From assembly GCF_004022485.1 (NCBI RefSeq), contig NZ_CP034951.1:2418001-2482000 (forward strand): 64,000 bases of DNA, given 5' to 3'. The translations under genes and the position numbers were made by a program. The stretch comes from Aequorivita sp. H23M31 (GTDB lineage: Bacteria > Bacteroidota > Bacteroidia > Flavobacteriales > Flavobacteriaceae). How positions within the stretch are numbered: position 1 is the stretch's first letter; every line of letters begins with the position of its first letter. Shown one piece after another: positions 16,778-24,502 of the stretch. Below the pieces are notes generated by a model. That model ran no database searches, was not told where the DNA came from, and saw only the letters and a list, made by a program, of their open reading frames with translations.

Positions 16778-17554
16778 CTACACAAACTTAAACGAATCCC
16801 TATCATTTAAAAATCGAAAACGATTTCGGTTTTCCTGAATATGTTTCTTTTCTAGGATAATGGTCTCGGTGAATTCCCCAACAGAACAAGTAGAAACATT
16901 TTTTCCTACCGGATCATAAACTGCGGAATGTCCTACATATTCGTGGATGTTCCCATCAACACCTACTCTATTCACACCTACACAATATGCCATGTTTTCA
17001 ATTGCACGAGCCTGCAATAAAGTGTCCCACGCTAGGGTGCGGACTTTAGGCCAATTGGCCACATAAATTAACAGATCGTAATCTTCAGTGTTCCGTGCCC
17101 ATACTGGAAAACGAAGATCGTAACATATTAAGGGACAAATTTTCCATCCCTTATAATCTAGTACTAAACGCTCTGTTCCATTGGCATAAACTTCATTCTC
17201 ACCTGCAAAAGTAAAGGTGTGCTTTTTGTCATATTTTTCAAAATGGCCATCTGGATAAATAAAGAAAAGTCGGTTAAAAAAGTGATCATTTTCTGAAATA
17301 ATAACACTTCCTGTTATGGCAGTATTATAATTTTTAGCTTGGGAAACCATCCATTTAAAGGTTCTGCCACCCGCGGGTTCAGCAAGATCGGCAGGATTCA
17401 TAGAAAACCCAGTGGAAAACATTTCCGGTAATATAATCAAATTGGTTTCCGTATTAATTGCTGCAATTTTCTCCGAAAACATTTTCAGATTTTCCTCTGC
17501 GTTTTCCCAATATAATTCACTTTGAACGATGGTTATTTTTAAAGTATTGCTCAA
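16778..17554 (-). CDS. Nitrilase-family amidohydrolase (omega-amidase/YafV-like)
   Basis: 258 residues, a complete C-N hydrolase domain. The catalytic triad can be placed at Glu44 (LPEMFSTGF), Lys111 (YDKKHTF) and Cys144 (PLICYDLRFPVW). The segments MFSTGFSMNP and AWDTLLQARAIENMAYCVGVNRVG match the YafV/Nit2 branch, which hydrolyses 2-oxoglutaramate or related omega-amides in metabolite repair. It is convergent with the lipoprotein gene, with only 4 nt between the stops. Confidence 0.88.
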   Translation of the reverse strand: MSNTLKITIVQSELYWENAEENLKMFSEKIAAINTETNLIILPEMFSTGFSMNPADLAEPAGGRTFKWMVSQAKNYNTAITGSVIISENDHFFNRLFFIYPDGHFEKYDKKHTFTFAGENEVYANGTERLVLDYKGWKICPLICYDLRFPVWARNTEDYDLLIYVANWPKVRTLAWDTLLQARAIENMAYCVGVNRVGVDGNIHEYVGHSAVYDPVGKNVSTCSVGEFTETIILEKKHIQENRNRFRFLNDRDSFKFV

Positions 17555-17735
17555 AATATATAGTTATGGATTAATAAGTTGATGCTATATTCAGGCCAAA
17601 GAATATAGTATTCTTAGCTATTTATCATATTTCAGAAAATGATAAAGTTACGAATTTTGGAAGAAAAGTACGGGTTAGGATAATGTTTGGATTACAGGAT
17701 CAAGTTGGTTAAACTATCACGCCAAGAGCCATAAA

Positions 17736-17767
17736 AAAACCGCCCTCTGGCGAAAAGGACGGTTTTC
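17736..17767 (-). terminator. Intrinsic terminator of the ECF sigma operon
   Basis: AAAACCG-C-CC pairs with GG-A-CGGTTTT; on the minus strand it ends in a long T-run. It lies about 50 nt after the stop of the gene at 17816-19339. Confidence 0.8.
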
Positions 17768-17815
17768 TCAAGTACAATGTTTGAAGCAAATCAAACAAAT
17801 TCAACTTAAAACAAC

Positions 17816-19339
17816 CTAAAACTTAAAACTTAATCCACTATAAACCCCTAGGTAATAAGGCTTAAAGTTTACTGATGAGTCGGTGTAGGGATTGAGCTGG
17901 TATTTGAACATCGGCTCTATATTAAATACGAATGCTTTAGATAATTTATAATCCAGCCCCAAACCTATATTGGTTGAGAAGCTAACATCCGATAAATTAT
18001 TCGCTGGACCTAGAACACTGCTAAAATTGTCCGATTTCACGGAAATTTCATTATTCCCCAAAAATAAGGTACTAATGCCCCCAATAAGGTTTATCCCAAA
18101 TCTGTTATCGATTACCGCATATTTTAATTCCAATGGAACTTCAAAATAACTTAGATTTTGAATTAGACGTGCATCGGACCCAGAAGATTTCGTTGAAATT
18201 TCACCAAACTCATTTGATGGAGCATTTCCATTGGTTAAAGAATTTTTACTGATAGCAGTAACAACTATTTGCCTAGAACCATAATCAACAGAAGAAAGTG
18301 CTAGAGAAACTGGCCCTGTGCCAATTATAATATCTGAGGTACTATAGCTTAAATCCACATTGCTCATTCCTGTACGAAGACTCAAGCGCTCACTTAGAGC
18401 GTAGCTCACCTGAAGACCATAACTCATATTCACGTCTCCTTTTTGAGGATTATCTGTAAAATCCGGAGCTATTGAAGATCCATTTCCTAAGCTACTGTAA
18501 TATACGGGAGCAACATTTGGTGTGACCATCCAACGTCGTCTAGGTGTGGGATTCTCAAATTCTGAATTTTCTTGCTTATCCGCCTTCTCATTTTCAGCAA
18601 TAACATCAAGAAGTGATTTCTTGTTTATGGAATCTCCTTTTATTTCATGAACTGATGAATTTTCGTTTACGCCTTCCGTTATGGCAATTCTTTCCTCAGC
18701 ATCTTTTAACATTTCACCTTCCTTTCTTCTAAAAGGTTCAACTACTTTCTCAGATTCTATATAATTATCTGTTTTTTCATTTTCGTTCACCGCTAAATTA
18801 GTTTCAGCTTTTGAAATTGCGGTTTTATCGTTGTGTTTGTTTGTGTGCTTTTCTTTGTCAGATTCTAAAGACTTGGAATTGTCATCAGAAACACTGGATG
18901 CTATAGCGGTTTTAGACGTTTTTTCAATAGAGGATTTTTCTCTTTTATCATTAGAAAAATCAATAACATTCTCTTTATTATTAGGAGTGGAATTTTGAGG
19001 AATATCTTCCTGTTCCGAAGCAATAGGAGCTTCTGGAACTTTAGATTTTATAATATCCTCATTACCATCTATTCCTTCTACCGAATCAATTATATTCTCA
19101 TTTGTGATAGCGTTGGTAATCGGATCGTTAGGATTAAAAACCGAATTTCCAATAGTAAACAATAGAGCTAACAACGCCGCAATGCCACCATACTTTATCC
19201 ATAGCGGGATTATCTTACGGCTCCTCTTCTCCTTTTTCAATTTCGCTTGTATATTTTCCCAAACGCGCGGCGAAGGTGTGGCCTCCATATTTTTAAAGGC
19301 TTCCTTAAAAAGTTCGTCTATGTTTTTCTTTTGTTCCAT
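17816..19339 (-). CDS. Sigma-factor partner: anti-sigma-like N-terminus, one TM helix, beta-barrel-like C-terminus
   Basis: 507 residues. Residues 1-45 (ELFKEAFKNMEATPSPRVWENIQAKLKKEKR) resemble the cytoplasmic N-terminus of Bacteroidota anti-sigma proteins. A membrane helix follows at about 48-66 (YGGIAALLALLFTIG). Residues 70-265 are a low-complexity Asp/Glu/Lys/Ser linker. The last 230 residues (APVYYSSLGNGSSIAPDF, YGLQVSYALSERLSLRTGMS, FEVPLELKYAVIDNRFGINLIGG, ending GLSFKF) look like an outer-membrane beta-barrel of the PorT type with a terminal Phe. It follows the sigma gene by 57 nt. Anti-sigma activity is inferred; the two-membrane topology is puzzling. Confidence 0.8.
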   Translation of the reverse strand: MEQKKNIDELFKEAFKNMEATPSPRVWENIQAKLKKEKRSRKIIPLWIKYGGIAALLALLFTIGNSVFNPNDPITNAITNENIIDSVEGIDGNEDIIKSKVPEAPIASEQEDIPQNSTPNNKENVIDFSNDKREKSSIEKTSKTAIASSVSDDNSKSLESDKEKHTNKHNDKTAISKAETNLAVNENEKTDNYIESEKVVEPFRRKEGEMLKDAEERIAITEGVNENSSVHEIKGDSINKKSLLDVIAENEKADKQENSEFENPTPRRRWMVTPNVAPVYYSSLGNGSSIAPDFTDNPQKGDVNMSYGLQVSYALSERLSLRTGMSNVDLSYSTSDIIIGTGPVSLALSSVDYGSRQIVVTAISKNSLTNGNAPSNEFGEISTKSSGSDARLIQNLSYFEVPLELKYAVIDNRFGINLIGGISTLFLGNNEISVKSDNFSSVLGPANNLSDVSFSTNIGLGLDYKLSKAFVFNIEPMFKYQLNPYTDSSVNFKPYYLGVYSGLSFKF

Positions 19340-19396
19340 AATAATCCCTATTAAAATTGGGATCCTATTTTTCTCTTCTATTGGAGGAATAATACA

Positions 19397-19933
19397 TCAA
19401 GCATTATCCTTATACTTATAAGCTTCAATCTTGGTTTTCAAAATGGCTCTGGCTCTCGCCAAATTGGATTTTGATGTGCCGTCACTTATTCCCAACATTT
19501 CGGCAATCTCTTTATGCTGATAGCCATCCAGTACATACATACTGAAAACCAATCGATATCGATCGGGCAATTCTTGAATTATTTTCAACAAAAACTGTAA
19601 GGGGACCTCATCGGCATCCACTTCAACTTCATCCTCTATACCAATCTGTTCTTCATCGATAATCTCCAAAGTTCGTTGCTTTCGATACTTCTGAAGAACG
19701 GTATTTACCGTAATCCTTTTAATCCAACCTTCGAAAGAACCTTTAGCATTATATTGACCTATCTTTTTAAAAATAGTTATGAAAGAATCTTGCAAATTGT
19801 CCTCGGCCTCTGTATAATTGGGCGAATAGCGAAGACAAATGGCGAAAAGGATTCTATTATACCTTTTGTACAATTCCCCCTGCGCCACCGAATCCTGCTG
19901 CTTGCATTGTATGATTATCTCATCTAAAGTCAA
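19397..19933 (-). CDS. ECF (sigma-70 family) RNA polymerase sigma factor
   Basis: 178 residues. Region 2 is visible in YNRILFAICLRYSPNYTEAEDNLQDSF...FKKIGQYNAKGSFEGWIKRI and region 4 in LPDRYRLVFSMYVLDGYQHKEIAEMLGISDGTSKSNLARARAILK. The start is a TTG at 19931-19933; no in-frame ATG or GTG lies between it and an upstream TAA, so the start is only moderately sure. It is the first gene of a two-gene operon with its presumed anti-sigma partner. A large hairpin at 19987-20045 lies just upstream. Confidence 0.92.
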   Translation of the reverse strand: MTLDEIIIQCKQQDSVAQGELYKRYNRILFAICLRYSPNYTEAEDNLQDSFITIFKKIGQYNAKGSFEGWIKRITVNTVLQKYRKQRTLEIIDEEQIGIEDEVEVDADEVPLQFLLKIIQELPDRYRLVFSMYVLDGYQHKEIAEMLGISDGTSKSNLARARAILKTKIEAYKYKDNA

Positions 19934-19986
19934 CTCGGGTCCCGTGAAATTATCGTGGTTGTAATTACCTCTACTCCTTTAAGAGG

Positions 19987-20045
19987 GCAACCCTTTTGTT
20001 CAAGGTTCCTACAATATGTAGATGCCAGAGAACCAAAAGGGTTGC
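19987..20045. repeat. Large hairpin between recA and the ECF sigma gene
   Basis: GCAACCCTTTTG (19987-19998) pairs perfectly with CAAAAGGGTTGC (20034-20045); an inner GGTTC/GAACC pair (20004-20008 and 20030-20034) shares the region. There is no T-tract directly after either arm on the minus strand. It could be a recA terminator of unusual form or a regulatory structure before the sigma operon. Confidence 0.5.
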
Positions 20046-20062
20046 GTTGCCTGTAAAAAGAA

Positions 20063-21070
20063 TTATTGGGTTATAGCTGCGATGCTATCCTTAATTTTTA
20101 TTTCCAGTTCCTCCATTAACTCTGGGTTGTCCAAAAGAAGAGCTTTAACAGCATCCCGGCCCTGACCTAATTTAGTATCATCGTAACTGAACCAAGATCC
20201 GGCTTTTTTTATGATTTCAAAATCCACGCCCAAATCAATAATCTCACCTACCTTGGAAATCCCCTCCCCGTACATAATATCAAATTCGGCTTGTTTAAAA
20301 GGTGGCGCCACTTTGTTTTTTACCACTTTCACGCGGGTTTTGTTTCCCGTAGCATTACTGTTGGAATCTTTTATTTGGGTAGAACGACGAATATCCAAAC
20401 GCACGGAAGCATAAAATTTTAATGCGTTTCCTCCCGTTGTAGTCTCGGGATTACCGAACATTACTCCAATTTTTTCTCGAAGCTGATTAATAAAAATCAC
20501 CGTACATTTTGTCTTGCTTATCGAAGCGGTAAGTTTTCTGAGCGCTTGGCTCATCAGCCGAGCATGAAGTCCCATTTTACTATCGCCCATTTCGCCCTCG
20601 ATTTCACTTTTCGGGGTCAATGCGGCAACTGAGTCAATAACGACAATGTCAATAGCACCACTTCGAATTAGGTTATCGGCAATTTCCAATGCCTGCTCCC
20701 CATTGTCAGGTTGCGAAATGATAAGGTTTTCTACATCAACCCCCAATTTTTCCGCATAAACCCTGTCAAAAGCATGCTCGGCATCAATAAAGGCTGCAAT
20801 TCCTCCTTTTTTCTGCGCTTCGGCCATGGCATGCAAGGTTAAAGTTGTTTTACCCGAAGATTCTGGACCGTAGATTTCAATAACCCTACCTCGGGGATAA
20901 CCTCCTACTCCCAGGGCTACATCAAGTCCTAGCGAACCGGTTGGAATTACATCAATATCTTCAACGGCACTATCGCCCATTTTCATCACGGTTCCCTTAC
21001 CGTATGTCTTGTCCAATTTATCAAGAGTAAGCTTTAAAGCTTTTAGTTTCGCTTCTTTTTCTGTGCTCAT
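20063..21070 (-). CDS. recA: Recombinase RecA
   Basis: 335 residues, typical for Bacteroidota RecA. It forms ATP-dependent filaments on ssDNA for homologous recombination and activates LexA-type repressors. The Walker A is GPESSGKTT, with Walker B in [21 protein letters not shown], the L2 loop region in [29 protein letters not shown] and the KxG segment in [19 protein letters not shown]. It is divergent from trhO. A TACTTTTG promoter box lies about 62 nt upstream. No SOS-type operator is obvious by eye. Confidence 0.98.
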   Translation of the reverse strand: MSTEKEAKLKALKLTLDKLDKTYGKGTVMKMGDSAVEDIDVIPTGSLGLDVALGVGGYPRGRVIEIYGPESSGKTTLTLHAMAEAQKKGGIAAFIDAEHAFDRVYAEKLGVDVENLIISQPDNGEQALEIADNLIRSGAIDIVVIDSVAALTPKSEIEGEMGDSKMGLHARLMSQALRKLTASISKTKCTVIFINQLREKIGVMFGNPETTTGGNALKFYASVRLDIRRSTQIKDSNSNATGNKTRVKVVKNKVAPPFKQAEFDIMYGEGISKVGEIIDLGVDFEIIKKAGSWFSYDDTKLGQGRDAVKALLLDNPELMEELEIKIKDSIAAITQ

Positions 21071-21131
21071 TATCAGTATGTTTTAAGTGCTTAAAATAGG
21101 AAGCTAAGGTACTGTTTCTTTGGTTGAGGGA

Positions 21132-21139
21132 CAAAAGTA
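21132..21139 (-). promoter_or_regulatory. Candidate recA promoter (TACTTTTG)
   Basis: Reads TACTTTTG on the minus strand, 61 nt before the recA ATG. The remainder of the 458-nt recA-trhO gap (21150-21470) is AT-rich and shows no convincing gene or RNA. Confidence 0.5.
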
Positions 21140-21476
21140 AAATGGCAAGAGAAGCGTTTTTTGTTAACAATAAAAACACTCAAAAGCAAGTTTTTTTTCT
21201 CTTAAAAGCTTGGGATTTCCAATAAAACCTTGCCAACAGCCTGCGAAAAACCAAAAGAGAAATAATCGAGAAACAAAATTTGATTTGTTTGATATTGAAA
21301 AAACAATAAAAACTGAAATACCTGTGTGCCAATCAATAATGAAAGCCCATAATCTGGTAATGTTATGGTTTAAAAATAAATCACACAGAGCATTACCCAA
21401 AATAAGTTCGTATTATCTAACATTGTCTTTCTTCGATTCTACCGTCCAACACTCTAAAGTTTTTGTATAAATCACC

Positions 21477-21484
21477 TATCTTTG
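21477..21484 (+). promoter_or_regulatory. Candidate trhO promoter (TATCTTTG)
   Basis: An exact TAnnTTTG match 44 nt before the chosen ATG at 21529. It lies inside the longer reading that begins at TTG 21463, which supports the shorter start. Confidence 0.5.
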
Positions 21485-21528
21485 CAACTTTTAAAATTCA
21501 AATTCTTTTTCACCTAAAAAAGTATAGC

Positions 21529-22560
21529 ATGCAACTGTACAATAAATTAAGTGCGAAAGAAAGGGAATCCCTACTTGAAGAAGCCGGCGAAGAACGGCTT
21601 ACCCTTTCTTTTTATCAATATGCCAAAATTGGCAATCCCCACCTTTTCAGAAATCACTTATTCATCGCTTGGCATGAACAGGACGTGCTTGGTCGAATAT
21701 ATGTCGCTCACGAAGGTATAAATGCCCAGCTGTCAGTGCCAGCGAAACGTTTTAATGAGTTTAAGGAATTTCTGGATGGCATTTACTTTTTAAAAGATGT
21801 CCGTCTCAACATTGCCATTGAGCACGATTTAAAATCGTTTTTAAAATTGAAAGTAAAAGTGCGCCATAAAATCGTAGCGGATGGACTAAACGATGACACT
21901 TTTGATGTGACCAATAAAGGAATTCATGTGGATGCTATCCGCTTTAATGAACTTATTGAAGACCCAAATACGGTACTGGTGGATATGCGTAACCATTACG
22001 AAAGCGAAATAGGTCATTTTAAGAATGCTGTCACGCCTGATGTGGATACCTTCCGCGATTCCCTGGATATTATTGAAGAGGAGTTAAAGGACCATAAGGA
22101 AGATAAAAAATTGGTAATGTATTGCACGGGAGGAATACGCTGCGAAAAAGCTAGTGCCTACTATAAGCATAAAGGTTTTAAAAATGTGTTTCAACTGGAA
22201 GGCGGAATTATCGAATATGCCCGTCAAGTAGAAGACCAGGGACTTGAAAATAAATTTATTGGGAAAAACTTTGTATTCGACCATCGCCGGGGAGAACGGA
22301 TTACTGAAGACGTCATTAGTCATTGCCACCAATGCGGCGAGCCCTGCGATTCGCATACCAATTGTGCCAATGAAGCCTGTCATTTGCTTTTTATTCAGTG
22401 TGAAAATTGCGCTGTGAAAATGGAAAATTGCTGCTCTCAGGAATGTATTGAAGTAATCCATCTACCTGAGGAGGAACAGAAAAGACTCCGTCAAGGCATT
22501 CCGAATAGCAATAAAATATTTAAGAAAGGAAGATCGGAAAAGCTAAGATTTAAAAAATAA
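21529..22560 (+). CDS. trhO: tRNA uridine(34) hydroxylase TrhO (rhodanese family)
   Basis: 343 residues from the ATG at 21529 (MQLYNKLSAKERE). TrhO (YceA) introduces the 5-hydroxyl group on U34 of tRNA in an oxygen-dependent reaction. The N-terminal acylphosphatase-like domain contains RIYVAHEGINAQLSVP, the rhodanese domain has DMRNHYESEIGHFKNAV and the active loop MYCTGGIRCEKA, and the C-terminus is Cys-rich (CHQCGEPCDSHTNCAN, CENCAVKMENCCSQEC), probably zinc-binding, as in the long TrhO form. Monocistronic. Confidence 0.92.
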   Translation: MQLYNKLSAKERESLLEEAGEERLTLSFYQYAKIGNPHLFRNHLFIAWHEQDVLGRIYVAHEGINAQLSVPAKRFNEFKEFLDGIYFLKDVRLNIAIEHDLKSFLKLKVKVRHKIVADGLNDDTFDVTNKGIHVDAIRFNELIEDPNTVLVDMRNHYESEIGHFKNAVTPDVDTFRDSLDIIEEELKDHKEDKKLVMYCTGGIRCEKASAYYKHKGFKNVFQLEGGIIEYARQVEDQGLENKFIGKNFVFDHRRGERITEDVISHCHQCGEPCDSHTNCANEACHLLFIQCENCAVKMENCCSQECIEVIHLPEEEQKRLRQGIPNSNKIFKKGRSEKLRFKK

Positions 22561-22571
22561 ACCCATACTCC

Positions 22572-22650
22572 AGCGCCCTATCCGGAAGGGAGAGCAAGGG
22601 CATTGCGGGTTCCCTCTCCACTTGTAAGGGTTAGGGAGGGAACTTTTGGA
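22572..22650. repeat. GC-rich intergenic repeat-like segment
   Basis: A locally G+C-rich stretch with opposed runs (GGAAGGGAGAG and CCCTCTCC, then AAGGGTTAGGGAGGG) in an otherwise AT-rich gap. It resembles the CCCTCTCC-type REP-like sequences scattered through many genomes. It has no coding potential. Confidence 0.4.
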
Positions 22651-22679
22651 GGAGCCAGGGGAATTTCAAAAAATCTAAA

Positions 22680-22707
22680 TTCTGATTTCTGAATTCTGAA
22701 TTCTGAA
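22680..22707. repeat. TTCTGAA heptamer tandem repeat
   Basis: TTCTGAT followed by three exact TTCTGAA copies. It is the same unit, in opposite orientation, as the AATTCAG array at 4468-4500. Confidence 0.75.
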
Positions 22708-22792
22708 TTAAATATCGGTATCTTTACTGATTGAATTATTGTTTAATCTTCGTCCCTCTTTGAATTAAAGAAGGGCTTTATATATAGAAAAT

Positions 22793-24016
22793 ATGGGCTG
22801 TAACAGCTGTGCCTCAAGCACCGGCGGCCAACCCAGAGGATGCAAGAACAACGGGACTTGCGGAACTGATGGCTGTAATAAACTCACGGTGTTCGACTGG
22901 CTTTCAAATATGTCGCTTCCCAGCAGTATGGAACCTTTTAATGCGGTAGAAGTACGCTTTAAAAACGGCAGAAAAGAATTCTTTCAAAATCCGGAAACCA
23001 TTACCTTAAGTATTGGCGATATTGTAGCTACGGAAGCTTCACCTGGTCATGATATTGGAATAATAACGCTGACGGGAGAACTTGTCCGTGTACAAATGAA
23101 AAAGAAACGTATTCCCTTAAAGACGGAAGCACTTCCTAAAATCTACCGAAAGGCCTCCCAAAAAGATATAGACATTTGGCAGTCCTATAGGGAAAGGGAA
23201 AATGCTATTCAAAAACGCTCCCGCGAAATAGCAATACGTCTCGGACTTCAAATGAAAATTAGTGATGTTGAATTTCAAGGGGACGGCTCTAAGGTAATTT
23301 TTTACTATACTGCGGAAGAAAGGGTAGATTTTCGTGAATTGATAAAAGAGTTTGCGCGGGCTTTCAATTCCAGAATTGAAATGAAGCAAGTAGGTTTCCG
23401 CCAGGAAGCTGCGCGTCTAGGAGGAATCGGAAGTTGTGGTAGAGAACTTTGCTGCTCTACTTGGTTAACAGATTTCCGTTCTGTAAACACCACGGCAGCT
23501 AGATATCAGCAACTTTCTTTAAATCCGCAAAAGCTTGCAGGTCAATGTGGTAAATTAAAATGTTGCCTCAATTACGAACTCGACACTTACTTGGAAGCTT
23601 TAGAGTCTTTTCCAAATACGGAAACCAAACTTTTTACTGAAAAAGGAACAGCCAGTTGTCAGAAAATCGATATTTTCAAGGGTCGGCTTTGGTATGCCTA
23701 CGAAAAAGAAGGTATGAATTGGCACGAGCTTACTGCAGAAAAGGCCAATGAAATTATCGAGCAGAATAAAAAGGGTGTAAAACCGCATGCATTGGAAGAA
23801 TTCGTTCTTGAGATTCCGGAAGATGAGAAAAAACCATTTGATGATTTGGTAGGTCAGGACAGCTTGACTCGATTTGATCAGCCAAAGCAAAAAAGCAAAA
23901 GCCGGAGTAGGAACAAAAACAAGAAAAAAACCAAAAGTAAAAGTGGTGTAAGTACGGCCCCGAGCAAAAGTACCACCAGACCAAATAAAAACAGAAAGCC
24001 TAGTAGGGATGCTTAG
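22793..24016 (+). CDS. PSP1 domain protein (RicT/YaaT-like)
   Basis: 407 residues. The N-terminus is Cys-rich (CNSCASSTGG, GCKNNGTCGTDGCNK), a possible metal site. The PSP1 core (about 100-240) has FYYTAEERVDFRELIKEFA, IGSCGRELCCSTWL and LAGQCGKLKCCLNYE, matching RicT-type Cys motifs. The last 50 residues are a Lys/Ser/Arg-rich tail. RicT proteins assist RNA maturation in Firmicutes and bind Fe-S clusters there; the function in Bacteroidota is unknown. Its stop overlaps gldH by 8 nt, a conserved flavobacterial pairing. Confidence 0.88.
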   Translation: MGCNSCASSTGGQPRGCKNNGTCGTDGCNKLTVFDWLSNMSLPSSMEPFNAVEVRFKNGRKEFFQNPETITLSIGDIVATEASPGHDIGIITLTGELVRVQMKKKRIPLKTEALPKIYRKASQKDIDIWQSYRERENAIQKRSREIAIRLGLQMKISDVEFQGDGSKVIFYYTAEERVDFRELIKEFARAFNSRIEMKQVGFRQEAARLGGIGSCGRELCCSTWLTDFRSVNTTAARYQQLSLNPQKLAGQCGKLKCCLNYELDTYLEALESFPNTETKLFTEKGTASCQKIDIFKGRLWYAYEKEGMNWHELTAEKANEIIEQNKKGVKPHALEEFVLEIPEDEKKPFDDLVGQDSLTRFDQPKQKSKSRSRNKNKKKTKSKSGVSTAPSKSTTRPNKNRKPSRDA

Positions 24017-24494
24017 ATTTTTGGCACTTTTTTTGCTCGTTGGGTGCGTCGTTTCTTGCGATTCAAATACGGTTTTTAGCGAAACAAAGGCTATGGATGG
24101 ATTTTGGGGTGAAACGGAAGTGGTTGACTTTAATTTACCGCAGTTGGATTCCTTAAAGAACTACAATATTTTCGTGAATATCCGTAATACAAATGAATAC
24201 AAGTACAATAATATCTTCTTGATAGTGTCCATCAATTTCCCCTATGGTAAGACCGTTACCGATACACTCGAGTATAGAATGGCAAATCCTGATGGTTCTT
24301 GGATGGGTCAGGGTATTGGCGATGTAAAGGAGAATAAGTTATGGTACAAAGAAGGTGTCCGCTTTTTTGAAGATGGCAACTACAATGTAACCATAGAGCA
24401 GGCAATGCGCAATAACGGTTCTGTGGAAGGCGTTAGAAAACTTGAAGGAATAACAGATGTAGGCTTGAGCATTGAGGAAAATACCAAGCAGTAA
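24009..24494 (+). CDS. gldH: Gliding motility lipoprotein GldH
   Basis: 161 residues. The signal peptide has two possible lipidation sites, Cys13 (LVGC) and Cys17 (VVSC). The mature part (DSNTVFSETKAMDGFWGETEVVDF, then NIFVNIRNTNEYKYNNIFLIVSINFP, DGSWMGQGIGDVKENKLWYKEGVRF, GSVEGVRKLEGITDVGLSIE) matches GldH. GldH is a lipoprotein required for gliding in Flavobacterium johnsoniae. It overlaps the PSP1 gene and is followed after 8 nt by the class A PBP, as in related genomes. This is good evidence for a gliding-lineage organism. Confidence 0.92.
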   Translation: MLRFLALFLLVGCVVSCDSNTVFSETKAMDGFWGETEVVDFNLPQLDSLKNYNIFVNIRNTNEYKYNNIFLIVSINFPYGKTVTDTLEYRMANPDGSWMGQGIGDVKENKLWYKEGVRFFEDGNYNVTIEQAMRNNGSVEGVRKLEGITDVGLSIEENTKQ

Positions 24495-24502
24495 AATTTT
24501 TT

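Noticed and set aside
21164..21470. Frames on both strands in the recA-trhO gap
   Set aside because: AT-rich sequence without recognisable protein features; the gap is better explained by two divergent promoters.
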